DNA of 64,000 nucleotides from Calcarisporiella thermophila CBS 279.70. Its lineage: Eukaryota; Calcarisporiellomycota. Position 1 is the first letter of the stretch; the number at the start of each line of letters is the position of its first letter. The stretch lies in the NCBI RefSeq assembly GCF_041956535.1, contig NW_027192206.1, positions 399,488 to 463,487 on the forward strand, written 5' to 3'. Below the pieces are notes generated by a model, which ran no database searches, had not been told where the DNA came from, and saw only the letters and a program-made list of their open reading frames with translations. Shown here one piece after another: positions 36,317-48,095 of this stretch. A program made the position numbers and the translations under genes.

Positions 36317-36855
36317 AAAGAGAAGAGTTCCTAATACTTTTGATCCTTTTTTTCTTTGTGATGGAACTAGATCTGTATTTCCTTTTTTCTGTTTATTTTT
36401 TTAGCCTTTGTTAAGAAAAAGAAAGCGATGTTAAGTAAAAGAACAAAAATCTCCTCCTCAACCGGACAATGATGGCAGGGATAAAGAGAAAAGAAGGGCA
36501 CGGCTGGAAGGGAGATAAAATAAATGTTTTGTCATCAACTGCTGACGCCATCACCGTGGCTTGTGGGGCTAAGTGATTTATCTATATTGTTGCACGCATA
36601 TTTTTTTCTCCAATCCAATCAGCGAAACCGGTCGGAACTGAAAAGGGTTTACACTTCAAAAAAAGAGAACCCTACAGGAACCACGATAATCACTTTATCA
36701 TCTTATAACCGTAAACCAGCGCCGATACTCTCACTGTTGCTTCCATTGGCCCCGATTTTCCCTCCCCTATTCCCTTTCTTCTATATTCCCGGACTTGTGC
36801 CTCGCTTTTCCCACACCCCATCCAGTCCTCTTAGTTCAGTCCAGCTTAAAATAGC
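36317..36855. promoter_or_regulatory. divergent promoter region, TFIIB / SLC41-type gene
   Basis: 539 bp between divergent ATGs, pyrimidine-rich toward the plus-strand gene (36740-36830). No convincing TATA box and no additional gene. Confidence 0.4.
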
Positions 36856-38775
36856 ATGACTTCTCCTAAAACAACAATACCTCAGCCCGACTATATCCAA
36901 CTGGATGGACTAGAAAGTGAATCCGAACCCGACGACGAGCCCCCCATTCTGCTCAAGAAGCCTGAAAATCATGTAGCTCCCCCACTCTCCCCCGAGCCAC
37001 AGCCCAACACGACATCGAGTTTTATCGACACCCGCTGGGGCATTTCGCGCCATTCGCTGGCGCTTGACAAGCGGGAAGAAGTGATTATTGAAGAGGATTT
37101 CGAGCCAGGCAGCGTAAGAGGATTGCTTGTGCAGGCGCAGGTTCCACTATTAATATCGGTTGTAGGCTTAATAATGGCGGGCTCGTTATTGGATATAATT
37201 CAGGTTTGTAAATTGTGTTGCTCTTCGATGATGGCCAAGAAAATCGGATAATAATGTCACACTATAGCATTGGGATGTATTTGTACAAGTAACGGAGTTA
37301 TTTATTTTGGTTCCGGTTCTCCTAAATTTGAAGGGAAACTTGGAGATGAATCTGGCGTCAAGACTCTCCACAGCGGTAGTTATCATTGTGACTATTAGCC
37401 CGATGGGTGCCTTTACTAATTCACTTGCTGTCCATGTAGGCGAATGTAGGCCAATTGGATAGAGGAAAAAGCCGTCGCTTGCTCGTTCTGGGAAATCTAG
37501 AGTTATTGGTCACGCAAGCCCTCATTGTAGGCTGTATCGCGGGCTTGTTTTCGTTTGTTCTCGGGCTAATATCCCATCCGCATGACAAAGCATCCTTTTA
37601 TGAATTTATGCTGATGCTCACCAGTAGCATGGTTTGCGCCGCACTCAGCAGTTTTGTTCTGGGAACATTCATGTGTGGGCTGGTTATTCTGAGTCGAATG
37701 TTGAGGATAAACCCAGGTAGATGGCGACTGCTCTATTAATTGACTCATCTCCCTTAACAAGTCTCGCTGTTACTGGTCTTTGTAGATAACATTGCTTCGC
37801 CTTTAGCGTCATCTTTAGGGGATCTGGTTGCACTGCTAATTCTTGCCGGATTCAGCCAACTTATGATGCAGTCACTGAGTAAGCTGGCTATTCTCGACGT
37901 TGACTTTTTTTCTGATTTTCCCCTCGTGAATTGACCCCCACTTCTCGCTGTAGACACATTCCTTTGCACCGGCATATTCATTGTCCTGGTTTTCTTTGTA
38001 CCTATTCTCGCTTGGTTGGTTTACCGCAACAAGTATGTCCGAAACCTGTTAACCGTAGGCTGGACTCCTATTCTTGTAGCCATGGCGATTTCAAGGTAAC
38101 TCCCCTGGTTCCTCTAGGGTACTTGTCTGATTGGCGCCACTATTCTAATGCCTCTCAATTTGTTATAGTATGGCTGGGTTGGTGTTGGAGCGTTTTGTGG
38201 CAGAATACATGGGCCTTGCATTGCTAGCGCCTGTACTTAATGGTAAGCAACCTGGAGATTCGAGTAGCAGCTTGAAGGAGTCCTTTAATCATAGCTTATG
38301 ATTGCCTCTTCAGGTATCACCGGTAACCTCGGTTCCATCTATGCGTCTAGAATCAGCACATGCCTCCACGCTGGCAAGCAGGAGCATTATTCCCGCGTAG
38401 AGTGGACTCTCTTCCTCATGAACCTTCCGATCCAGGCCACGTTCCTCCTCTGCGTGTGGTTGCTAGGGCTTGGCCACGTTCCCTTTACCTGGGCGTTCAT
38501 CGGGCTGTATATGGCGGCGGCAATTTTGCTTGGTTGGATGGTGCTCTTCCTTGCAAAATGGATGACATTGCAGCTCTGGAAGCGGGGTTTCGACCCGGAT
38601 AATTACGTGCTGCCGTATTTGTAAGCGGATGCTAATACTTGTCATTTTCCGGCTTGGAATCGCTAATCTATCTACCGCTTGTTATAGAACGTCCGCAATC
38701 GACGTGCTGGGCACGGGGCTGCTTTGTTTCGTCTTCTTTGCACTGGAGAGGATGAATTATATCTCCGTAGAATAA
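36856..38775 (+). CDS. SLC41/MgtE-like divalent cation transporter, 478 aa
   Basis: Eight exons: 36856-37203, 37268-37375, 37440-37716, 37786-37878, 37954-38095, 38169-38242, 38314-38620, 38688-38775; 479 codons in frame. A polar, acidic N-terminus of about 85 residues precedes many membrane helices. Each MgtE-type half carries its conserved loop: first [24 protein letters not shown], given here in two parts as [12 protein letters not shown] and [27 protein letters not shown] closes that half. The second half has [20 protein letters not shown]. These are the hallmark sequences of eukaryotic SLC41A Mg2+ transporters, which duplicate the bacterial MgtE membrane domain and lack its cytosolic N and CBS domains. 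Mg2+ efflux or influx across the plasma or an organelle membrane is the likely role. Confidence 0.9.
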
Positions 38776-39108
38776 GAGCATACGCTCTGCACCACCTTAT
38801 CGCATTAATAACTATAGAGCTTTTATGGATACACATTACCTTATTGCCCTAATTCATCTTGATTCAGACGCCACCCCTCCTTCATTAATATTATTTACAT
38901 ATTCTGTCTTACACTTGCCATTCCTGTTTCCTGTTTTTTCTGAAGCATGTAAACGAAAATAATTATTCTATTCTTTATACCCCCATTCCTCCAAAGGATG
39001 GCTCCCGTCAAGAGGGAGAGAGCTACTCCAATCCTGCCCTTTCAGACATCTATGCTATCCCAATTTATTTCAACAAACAAAAACATCCACAATAAAAATG
39101 AGATAGCT
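38776..39108. other. convergent intergenic region
   Basis: 333 bp between the converging 3' ends of the SLC41-type and EMC7 genes, AT-rich, with AATAAAAAT near 39091 as a possible polyadenylation signal. No gene. Confidence 0.4.
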
Positions 39109-39995
39109 TCATCGCCGGTTCTTTTCCATCAAACTAGCGAGTTGCTGTGAGATGTCCGGGAGCTCCCGGGCAGGGCCTCGCGATTGCTGCTGGCTCTCTT
39201 GTAACTCCTTTAGCATTTCGGGATCTGGAAAACCAAAACCATGCATTGAATTCAAGTGATATGCGAAGAGGATCCATACCATATATCACTTACCGATATT
39301 TGCCAGCATTTTCGGCATAACAAAGAGCATGATTAAGCTGAAGCCCATCATCAGCATCAAGGGATTGGAGAACAGACTTGCAATATTGAAACCTTGACGG
39401 GGAACAAAATATTCTGCCGTCTGTTTTGTCGTGATATTGAGCGGATAATCGAGAACATGCCCGCGATTTGACCACGGAGTGTCCAATGTCTTGTAAGTGG
39501 CTTGAATGGAGTCGGGGAACACATCAACCCGCAGCCGCGGGAAGATGTGGCGGTGGGAATGGATTTCAAGGAGATAGGATCCCTCTGGGATGTTTGTGCT
39601 AACCATGGATTGCATAAGTAACAAAGGCATAAATGAGATTCTGTACGCAGCATCTACTTACAAAACGAATTTCCCATCTGCTCTGGTCAGGGTAGAGTAG
39701 ACACCACCATCTAAGACAACGCGTACGGAATTCTCTAGAGTGGGGATCAGGCACGTGTTTCAAGATGCGAATGTGCTAAGAGGATCATACAATACCTTTT
39801 AGGCCCCCAACAGCCGATACATGGCCCTCCAATTTACGTCCAACCACTGCGGATATTATACTAGAAATGAAAACGGAATCAGAGTCAGAACTAGGTGAAT
39901 GACTCGAAAGGCTAGACAAGCTTGATCCTATATATGAGTGTGTACCTGCAGAGTAATAAGAAAAATAGAGTAACCTGTGTTGGCCTCCTCATCAT
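39109..39995 (-). CDS. EMC7: ER membrane protein complex subunit 7 (EMC7), 202 aa
   Basis: Five exons from high to low: 39995-39946, 39860-39796, 39734-39662, 39598-39294, 39224-39109; 203 codons in frame. The EMC inserts tail-anchored and multi-pass proteins into the ER membrane. The first exon is a signal peptide (MMRRPTQVTLFFLLLCS). The lumenal beta-sandwich follows: VVGRKLEGHVSAV, VRVVLDGGVYSTLTRADG, FVFTNIPEGSYLLEIHSH, FPRLRVDVF. One TM helix (LMLMMGFSLIMLFVMPKML) is preceded by the family motif PRQGFNIASLFSNP, and the cytosolic tail begins DPEMLKELQESQQQ. All of these match EMC7; length is somewhat below the human 242. Two ATGs open the frame in tandem; I used the first. Confidence 0.92.
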
Positions 39996-40216
39996 GACTT
40001 TGTGCCGACTTGCGATCCACGGCCGAGTCGAAATATAGGCCACATTATAAGCCACTGCGATTTGATGACGAGAACCTATCTACCCTGAAAAAATAAAAAA
40101 TAGTTCGACGATATTGCCAAATTTTTTGAGCTATTAGCATTAAGGGAAGGGAGTGGAGGCCCACACCGTTGATTCCACAGGGAAAAAGAATTCAATATTA
40201 GAAGATTCAAATAGTG
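39996..40216. promoter_or_regulatory. compact divergent promoter, EMC7 / DHODH
   Basis: 221 bp between divergent start codons. The centre is A-rich (about 40085-40100). No clear TATA box on either strand. Confidence 0.45.
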
Positions 40217-41774
40217 ATGCTACGTTTATTTCCTCGAGCCCGCCTTACTCACCCCCTCTCCCTCAACCCCGCCTCTAAATTCCCGGCACACTCCCCCGTC
40301 TCAACTGTTCCTCTGACCTACTCTCGTCGCCCCTACTCCGCCTCCGCATACACCCCCTATGTTCGCACGCGTAACTTCCTCCTCGGCACCGGCGGTATTG
40401 TTGCACTTGTTCTCTTGACCGACTATTATTTCGATTCGCGTGCAGCCATTCATCGATATGCGATTATGCCAGCCCTCCGGCTCCTCGATCCCGAGACTAC
40501 TCACAGAATGGCAGTATGGACCCTAAAATGGGGACTGGGATCGGCGGATAGAAACACAGATGACGAAGTGCTCAAGACGGAGGTATAGCTGACCGTATGG
40601 CTTCGGTCGATCCATTTTGTTAACGTGTTGATTCTTTGGGTAGGTCTGGGGAAAGACCTTCTCTAATCCGGTCGGCGTGGCCGCTGGTTTTGACAAGCAT
40701 GCGGAAGCTATCGATGGGCTTTTCGATCTGGGATTCGGCTACGTGGAGGTGGGAAGTGTGACCCCTGAGCCGCAGGTGGGTGCCCAAACTTGTGCCTCAT
40801 TTCTTTGGGCGCCTTAATATCCTCATCTTCATTGCCTTGCTCGACTCGAGCCATTCGGTCATTTTCTAAATTGCTTTTCTGCCATGCTGTAGCCTGGAAA
40901 TGCCAAACCTCGCATGTTCCGTCTCCCTGCCGACCGCGCGGTGATCAATCGATACGGATTCAACTCGGAGGGCCATGCAGCCGTTCTCGCCCGGTTACGC
41001 GAACGACTGCGCCGATATCTGTACCGAGCCTCTCACGACTCCCCACAACCGATATCGGACTCCCTCCCGGCCGCCGTTCCGAACCAAAGTTTAAGAGAAG
41101 GGCGAGTACTGGGGCTCAATCTGGGGAAAAACAAAGCCAGTGACCCGGATTCCGTTGAGGATTACGTGAAGGGCATCGAGCGGCTTGGCGCCTATGGCGA
41201 TCTCATCGTGGTCAATATCTCGAGTCCAAACACCCCCGGATTGCGCGGACTTCAGCGCCGTGAGCTGCTAGAACGACTCTTGCTTGAGGTGGTGAAGGCC
41301 AGGGACCAGGTCCCAAGCAAGCCCCCGCTCCTCGTCAAAATTGCTCCAGATCTGACCCCGGCCGAGGTGGAGGATATGGCCACCGTGTTCTTGAACTCGG
41401 GCGTCGACGGGGTGATTGTGAGCAACACCACTGTCCAGCGGCCCGCCACGCTTAATACCACTGACGCAGTGGTAGACGAGGTTGGAGGACTATCAGGGCC
41501 GCCCGTCAAGCCACTTGCCCTGAACACGCTCAGGCAGTTGTACCGACTGACCAATGGCAAAATGACGCTGGTTGGCTGTGGTGGTATTTCGAGTGGAGCG
41601 GATGCGATAGAGTATGCGCGGGCGGGTGCCAGCCTCGTTCAACTCTACACGAGTTTCGCGTACGACGGCGTAGGCGTTCCGGCTCGGGTGAAGGACGAGA
41701 TCGTGAAGATCTTGAAGAGGGAGGGGAAGACATGGCGCGACATTATTGGAGAGGAGGGCAGTGGTGAAAAATAG
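40217..41774 (+). CDS. class 2 dihydroorotate dehydrogenase, mitochondrial, 459 aa
   Basis: Exons 40217-40582, 40644-40775, 40893-41774, in frame. It oxidises dihydroorotate to orotate in pyrimidine synthesis, passing electrons via FMN to ubiquinone in the inner mitochondrial membrane. The first 45 residues are an Arg/Ser-rich presequence. A TM helix follows ([19 protein letters not shown]) and then the class 2 N-terminal region ([23 protein letters not shown]). Core motifs are [62 protein letters not shown] (with the catalytic Ser of class 2 enzymes), DGVIVSNTT and [12 protein letters not shown]. The presequence plus TM helix separates it from the cytosolic, fumarate-linked class 1A enzyme of Saccharomyces. 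Confidence 0.95.
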
Positions 41775-42187
41775 GCTCTCCCTCCTTTTTCTTTTTTCTA
41801 TTCTTCCCCACCCATCCCGCTCTGACATTTTCTTAACAATAGAATTTTATCTTGTCTTCTTTTTCCAACCCAACTGTTTCAATCCATATTTGCAAATTAG
41901 AAGGTTGATGAACGCATTGGATATGGGATGAGCATCGATTATAAACAAACGTCTAGTATCACAAAGATTGATAGTAAGGAGGAGAGAAGAAGAGAGAAGA
42001 AGAGAGGAGGGGGGGGGGGAATGAGGCGAGGAAGAGGGTGGGAGGAGAGAAAGAGAAAAAGGACAAATTACGAAACCAGAGTATTATCAATGAAAAATCA
42101 ACAAGAGAATGAAACGAATGAATGCCAATCCAGTATATATATCAGGTTGTGTATGAAACAAAAGTAAATGGAAACACAATGGAAACT
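41775..42187. other. convergent intergenic region with purine-rich tract
   Basis: Between the 3' ends of the DHODH and kinase genes. It contains a long AG-rich tract (41975-42062) with an 11-G run. No gene recognised. Confidence 0.4.
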
Positions 42188-43940
42188 CTACAGTATCAAT
42201 TCCTTGGCCACGTAGGAAAACCCCTCGAACATGCCGTTGGCACCCATGCTGCCAACCGCGGATGAGCTTCGCCCACACGCTACACAAAACGAGCCCTGGT
42301 TTCTCCAACACGCGCTGCACCCGCAAAGACTGTCCTCCTGCCTGAGCTTCAATTTCAAACCGACCTTGGATGCTGGAATCTTAAGCGCGCCAGTGGCAGG
42401 CGTGTGGTTTAGATAGGAGGCGGCCAGGGTTGGGGAGGCGGGCGACGGTCTACTCTTGCTAGAGGCGAGAGACGAGTTTGCCAGTGACAGCTTCTGAAAA
42501 TTCTCGGCGAGCTCGGGCCGTGTGACATGGGGTATGATGGGCGGGGTTACCTCTTTGGCCTCAAGAGCACGCCAATCTATGTGGCGGAAGAAGCGGTGTG
42601 ATTTCAGGGCAGATATCCCTTCGGGGCCACTGCCAAGCCGCATGTTGGGGTTCTTTCGAAGGAGCTAACGCCAAAAAGAGGAAGAGAAGAGAGAGAGCGT
42701 TAGAGAAATCTGACTGCGAGGGAAAGAGGGAGAGGACTTACGAGAGTGATGAGATCTTTGGCATCGGCGGAGAGGTGCCATGGAAGACGAAGCTTGTTGT
42801 TTAGGATTGCCTCCATGGTCCGTTTGCGGTTATACGACGTAAACGGTGGCTAGAGGGGAGGGGGTGGGGGTGGACAATTAGCCAATCTGGCCTCCTTACA
42901 ACCAACCCACGAAGCAATACTTACCGAGCCGGTTAGCATATCGTAGAGCATGATCCCTAGGCTCCACACATCCACCGTGCGGTCGTAGTCCACCTGCAGC
43001 AGCATTTCAGGCGCCATGTACTCCACCGTCCCGCACACGGTGCTCGCTCGCCCATCCTCTCCCGCGGCAACCTTACTCAGCCCAAAGTCCGTGATCAGGA
43101 TGTGACCCTCCCGATCCAACATGCAATTTTCGGGCTTAAGGTCGCGATAGATGATGCCACGATTATGGAGGTGTTCAAGAGCGAGCACCAGCTCTGCGAT
43201 GTAGAATGCAGCGACGCGCTCCGAGAATTTTCCCTCTGAAAACACGGAAGAGGTTAGCAATGGGGGCGCAATAGTAGGGCCGCAGGTGCTTGGGGACTGA
43301 AAAGCCACCTACCTTTTTCCATGTGGGTGAAGAGCTCGCCGCCACACGCGTACTCCATAACCAGGTAGAGGTACTGCTCGGTTTGGAACGCAAAGCACAG
43401 TTTGACAATGAAAGGATGACATGCCTCCTCCAGGATGCTCCGTTCCGCTTTGATATGTTCGGTGTCTTTCTTGACCCCCATGATGGAGGCCTTCTTCAAC
43501 ACTTTCATGGCGTACAGCTCCCCATCCCGCTTATGCCGCACCAAGTACACCTTCCCGTAGGCACCTTTGCCCAGTACTCTCAGTGTGTCGAAATCATCGG
43601 GCCCAACGCGTGCCGTGGCGGGCGGGCCGTTCTTGGCGCGCGAAATGTACGGAGAAGGGATGGGAAGTGCGAGATGTTGGGCACAAGTGTCAAGGGTGCG
43701 GGCGGCCTGAGGATAATCTTCGCTTGTTCGCGCGGAGGTAGAGGTGGAGGTGGAGGTGGAGGATGAGAGGGCCAAAAGGTCCCAGGGCGAAGCGCGGGAT
43801 GGGTTGAAGGAGGGCGACGGGAAATGCGGAGGGTCGTGGCCGAGAAGATGGGCAATGGAGTTGTCCCAACTGTCCATGCTGCTTAGGGATTCGCTGTATT
43901 TTGATTCAGTTTCCTCAGGGCTGAGGGCCAGTTGGTACAT
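42188..43940 (-). CDS. S6K-like AGC protein kinase, 507 aa
   Basis: Four exons from high to low: 43940-43313, 43235-42925, 42849-42742, 42664-42188; 508 codons in frame. I start at MYQLALS because that ATG sits in CCACCATG after a pyrimidine-rich leader; a longer in-frame start exists at 44120. Residues 1-114 are disordered. The kinase domain starts near 115: [11 protein letters not shown] (glycine loop), [22 protein letters not shown], activation loop [15 protein letters not shown], then [15 protein letters not shown] and [10 protein letters not shown]. The hydrophobic motif near the end, FEGFSY (495-500), is of S6K/Ypk3 type, so PDK1 and TORC1 regulation is likely by analogy. Five cysteines (463, 465, 468, 476, 479; CGCSAC...CVAC) lie just before that motif, which I do not know from S6 kinases. 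Confidence 0.88.
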
Positions 43941-44435
43941 GGTGGAGCGAAAGAGGGTGCGTGCGGGTGTGAGAGAAGACGGGGGGGATGCGCGAATGTG
44001 AGAAAAGAGGAGGGAAGAGAGAGCAAGCGGACAAGAACAAGCAAGCAGCAGGGAAAAAACAAGCAATGAGGACGACACATTAAGCGAATCGCTAACTAGG
44101 TTTAATTCCCTATCCCTCACCCCAAAGATAGAATACCGGAATCTTAATTACGAATTTTGTGCCCTCTTATCAATGGTCAATCAAATCAGTTTTGTTGGGA
44201 AAAGTCTTCGTTACCGCCAACTCTAACCAAAGGTTGGAAATCTGCGGAAATCGGTCCCCCCACGGTCCCTTAACAAGGAAGATAGGCGATGGAGTAGATA
44301 GCAAAGGGGCATAGGAAGAAGAGAAAACTGCAACCCGCTTTATTTATAATGATGCTTTTAAACACTCTAACACTCCAATCCGCCCAACAAGAAAGAGCTT
44401 CCCTCTTTTGTAGCCGTCCAGGTCCCCCAGCACGT
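43941..44435. other. intergenic, kinase promoter and transketolase 3' flank
   Basis: The kinase leader (minus strand, 43941-44080) is strongly pyrimidine-rich. No TATA box or gene recognised. Confidence 0.4.
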
Positions 44436-46644
44436 TTATTCCCAGGATTTCTCTAATAGGTTGGGGACTGGATGTGTGCGATAGTAGTTGATAACCTTGA
44501 GTGACTTCTCTGCGATAGCCTCCGGATAAAGACCAAACTTCTTGTATACGTCCTATTAGGAAAGGGGGGGAGAGATATCGGTGAGAAGGCCGTGCCTGAA
44601 ACAAAGTCCAATAGTCCGACTCCGGGAAATCAACTTACGAGATAAGGGCCCGAGGCACCAAAGGTTGTCATTCCAAGGGGGGCGTGCGCGTATTTCTGCC
44701 ACCCAAACGTGGTCATGGCCTCCACGGAGACGACGGGCACGCCGGCGGGGAACACCTGCTGCTTGTACTCCAAGGGCTGCTCCTCGAAGAGCTCCATGCA
44801 AGGAACGGACACGACTCGGACACTCACGCCCTGGCCCTCGAGCAACTTGGCGGCCTCCATGCAGATGGAAACTTCCGAGCCGGTGGCGGCCAAGATCACC
44901 TGCGCGTTGGACGAGTCCTTTAGCACGTAGCCGCCCTTCATGGCCTTCTCGATGGAGGAGCCGTCAAAGTGGGGCAAGTTTTGGCGCGACAGGGCCAGAA
45001 CGGAGGGGCGGCTGCGGTTGAGGATGGCGGCGGCGTAGCAGCCCGAGGTCTCGTTTCCGTCGGCGGGGCGCATGACGAGCATGTTGGGGGTGGCGCGGCA
45101 AAGGGCCAGGGTCTCGATCGGCTGGTGGGTGGGGCCGTCCTCGCCCAAGCCGATCGAGTCGTGGGTCATAACATAGATGGTCTGGAGGTGGGAGAGAGCC
45201 GAGAGGCGCACGGCGCCCCAGGCATAGGTGATGAAGTTGAGGAAGGTGCCGCCGTACGGAATGATGCCACCATAGGCGGCCATGCCGTTCATGATGGCGG
45301 CCATGCCGTGCTCGCGGACGCCGTAGCGAACATAGCGGCCCGAGTAGTTGCCGAGGCCGGAGGAGGGGGGCTGGAAGTCGACGGCGGTGGACCACCGGGT
45401 CAAGTTCGAGCCGGTCAAGTCCGCCGAACCGCCGACGAGCTCGGGCAGCACCTCGACCAGCTTGGTGAGCACCATCTCCGAGAGTTTGCGGGTGGCGACG
45501 GGCTTGTCGGCCGCGGTGAAGCTGGGCAGGGCCTTCTCCCATCCTGCGGGGAGCTCTCCCTTGATGCGGCGCTGGAGCTCGGCCGCCTCCTCGGGGTACT
45601 TCTCCGCGTACCGCTGCAACAGCTCGGTCCACTGGCGCTCCTTCTCGGCGCCCCTTGCGGCCACCTCGCGATAGAAAGCGTACACCTCATCGGGCACTTG
45701 GAACGTGGCCTCGGGGTCGAACCCAAACTTGGCCTTGACCTGCTTGATGTCCTCGGCATCGAGCGGAGAGCCGTGCACCTTCTCCTGGCCCTGGAGCTTG
45801 GAGCCGTACCCGATCGTCGTGCGGATCTTGATGAGGGTGGGCTTGTTCTTCTCCAGCTTGGCTGCCGAGATGGCCGCGTCCAGACCGGCAAGGTCGTGGT
45901 CGCCATCCTGCAGGGTGAGGACCTGCCACCCATAGGACTCGAAGCGCTTGACAACGTCCTCGGTGAAGCTGACGTCGGTGTCGCCATCGATGGTGATGTG
46001 GTTGTCGTCGTAGAGACCGATCAGGTTCCCAAGCTGCAAATGGCCGGCGAGCGAGGCAGCCTCGCCCGAGACACCCTCCTGCAGACACCCGTCGCCCACG
46101 ATAAAGTAGGTGTAGTTGTTCACGAGTTCGAAGCCGTCCCTGTTGAAAAGCGCGGCCAAATGGGCCTGGGCCATGGCAAGACCCACTGCATTGGCAATGC
46201 CCTGGCCCAAAGGCCCGGTGGTGACCTCGATTCCGGGAGTCATGTAGTTCTCAGGATGGCCAGGGGTAATGCTGTCGAGTTGGCGGAACTGCTTGAGATC
46301 CTCCATAGAGACCTGGTATCCTAGGAGATGCAACATGGTGTATTGTAGTGCACATGCGTGTCCATTGGAGAGGACAAACCGGTCGCGGTTGAACCATTTG
46401 GGATTGGAGGGGTTTGCATTGATGTGTTTGGAGAAGAGAACATGAGTCATGGGGGCGCAGCCCATGGGCGCACCTGCGAGAGAAGGGGACAGACTTGGGT
46501 AAACAACAAGCCCTACCGAATTATGAAGGCAAGCAAGGGTAAGCAAGCGGACTCACCGGGATGGCCAGAGTTGGATTTGCGGGTAATGTCGCCCGCAAGG
46601 ACACGGATAGTGTTGATGCAGACGTTGTCGATGGTATGTGTCAT
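44436..46644 (-). CDS. transketolase, 679 aa
   Basis: Three exons from high to low: 46644-46557, 46473-44639, 44552-44436; 680 codons in frame, equal to yeast Tkl1. It is a cytosolic thiamine diphosphate enzyme of the non-oxidative pentose phosphate pathway, moving two-carbon units between ketoses and aldoses. Landmarks: KSNSGHPGAPMG near the start, FVLSNGHACALQY, SITPGHPE, GPLGQGIANAVG, the ThDP motif GDGCLQEG (family GDG..N-type site, continuing with YDDNHITIDG), GSADLTGSNLT, RYGVREHGMAA, YGGTFLNF and THDSIGLGEDGPTHQP. High GC and strong codon bias give long antisense ORFs on the plus strand that are not genes. The mitochondrial TPC1 and this ThDP enzyme are both thiamine-linked, but lie 25 kb apart. 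Confidence 0.96.
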
Positions 46645-47304
46645 GGATGGGGATGCAAGAAGAGGCAGCAAGCAAAAGAAGCAAAGGCGAGCGGGAAAAA
46701 GGGGCTTAAATAACACGAAGGGAGAAGGGGGCAGGAGGAGGGAAAAGCGGGAACTTAGTAATAAGCGAGGACGGGTGAACCCGAGATAGCGAAGCTCGAG
46801 GAAATACGCGAAAATAAACATCCCAACATCAAATCGATTCGCTGCTCAACACATTTCAAACCGTCGCGCGCCCATTGGCCAGGACGAAGTTTGAGAATCT
46901 TCGGCTGGGCGGAAAAACCCAAGCACCCCTCCTGAGCGGCCGAAATCACGGCCCTCGCGTTAGTCAGATACTTTTATCTGCACAGTTTCACGAACCAGCC
47001 TAAATCCCAGAGCATATCTCCGGGCTATCCAGTGGTCAATGTGCCCGCTTGCCGCAGAGGCACATTATATGCATCCAGGGCGCAGTTTGTCAGAGGGCGG
47101 GAGCCTGTCTTTCTGACAACTACGGGCATCCATTTTGCATTGTGGTTTCGGCCCCCGTGAGCAAGGCCCTCAGGGGAAAGAACAGCCAAAGTGGGCGAAT
47201 CAAGAAAAAAAAAAAGAAGAGTTTATCATTGTAACAGTAGAAAGGACAACGAAAGAGATCGGAAAAGAAAAAAAGAGAAAGAAAAATATTACAAGTTTCC
47301 AAGT
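46645..47304. other. intergenic, transketolase promoter and NDUFS5 3' flank
   Basis: Transketolase leader on the minus strand is pyrimidine-rich (46650-46760). A and AG-rich DNA lies at 47200-47285. No gene recognised. Confidence 0.4.
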
Positions 47305-47823
47305 CTATGCTTTTGTTTCCTGAACCGGCTGCTGGGCCGCCTTCTCCTCTATAATGCCCAGGCGTTGTACGTTGCTCTTCGCGGCAGCGTCAGAGTATTT
47401 GCGCGAGGCCTCCTCTGCTTTCCGTCGTGCCTCGATTTGTTTTACTTGCTGGGACTGAATCTGCTGGAATCGCTTAATCTAAATGCGAATCATGGTCACC
47501 ATGAAATGCTGCATAGAGGGGAAAAATAACCACTGTCAAATCCTACCTCCTTCGTGTGGTGCAAGCATTCGAGATAGTCATCTCGTTGTAATACGCACTC
47601 ATCAGGGCGATCCGCCATGGCGTAACATTTGTGAAATTCTTGCCAATAGGCAAAGCATCGGCCGCTACCTATTTCAGTTGAAATATAAAAAAAAATTAGG
47701 AAATCAAGGCAGGTCGAGATGCTCAAGAGGTGGAATGGCCTTCAATAGGTCTCCGATTTCAACAGCCCTTGGATGAATTAATATAAGAGACATACCGCCA
47801 TAGAAACCGTATCCAGATGCCAT
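47305..47823 (-). CDS. complex I subunit NDUFS5-like, twin CX9C protein, 107 aa
   Basis: Three exons from high to low: 47823-47796, 47668-47547, 47478-47305; 108 codons in frame. The intermembrane-space subunit has two CX9C pairs, CFAYWQEFHKC and CVLQRDDYLEC, separated by YAMADRPDE. This twin CX9C pattern with the following LHHTKE is that of the 15-kDa NDUFS5 subunit on the intermembrane face of complex I; such proteins are imported and oxidised by Mia40. After the second helix comes a long charged coiled coil (IKRFQQIQSQQVKQIEARRK). The first exon encodes only MASGYGFYG, so the gene is easy to miss. Presence of complex I excludes a Saccharomyces-like yeast. Confidence 0.85.
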
Positions 47824-47973
47824 CTCGATCTATATATCTTTTTTGAAATAGCTACTAGGTCAAGTTTAAGTGTTTATCGAACTGGGGTTTTTGTGGATGA
47901 CGTATTAATTAGGTTAGGTTATTCGAATGGAGTCTGAAAGTTGCCTAATGTAAACAAAGCCATTTTTCGCAAG

Positions 47974-47980
47974 TATAAAA
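47974..47980 (+). promoter_or_regulatory. TATA box of the small-exon gene
   Basis: TATAAAA within aagtataaaaagag, followed by a pyrimidine-rich leader (tctcttttctttcctttatc) and an ATG at 48096. One of the best TATA boxes in the window. Confidence 0.6.
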
Positions 47981-48095
47981 AGAGTTCCATTTTGGAGACC
48001 TTTGGACTCTATCTCTTTTCTTTCCTTTATCTTACCTCGTATGTTTACACCCTAAACCTCACCCTTTTTCTTGATCTCTACCCTTGCACGCCATT

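Noticed and set aside
44969-46324. 451-codon plus-strand ORF
   Set aside because: Antisense shadow of the GC-rich, codon-biased transketolase gene.
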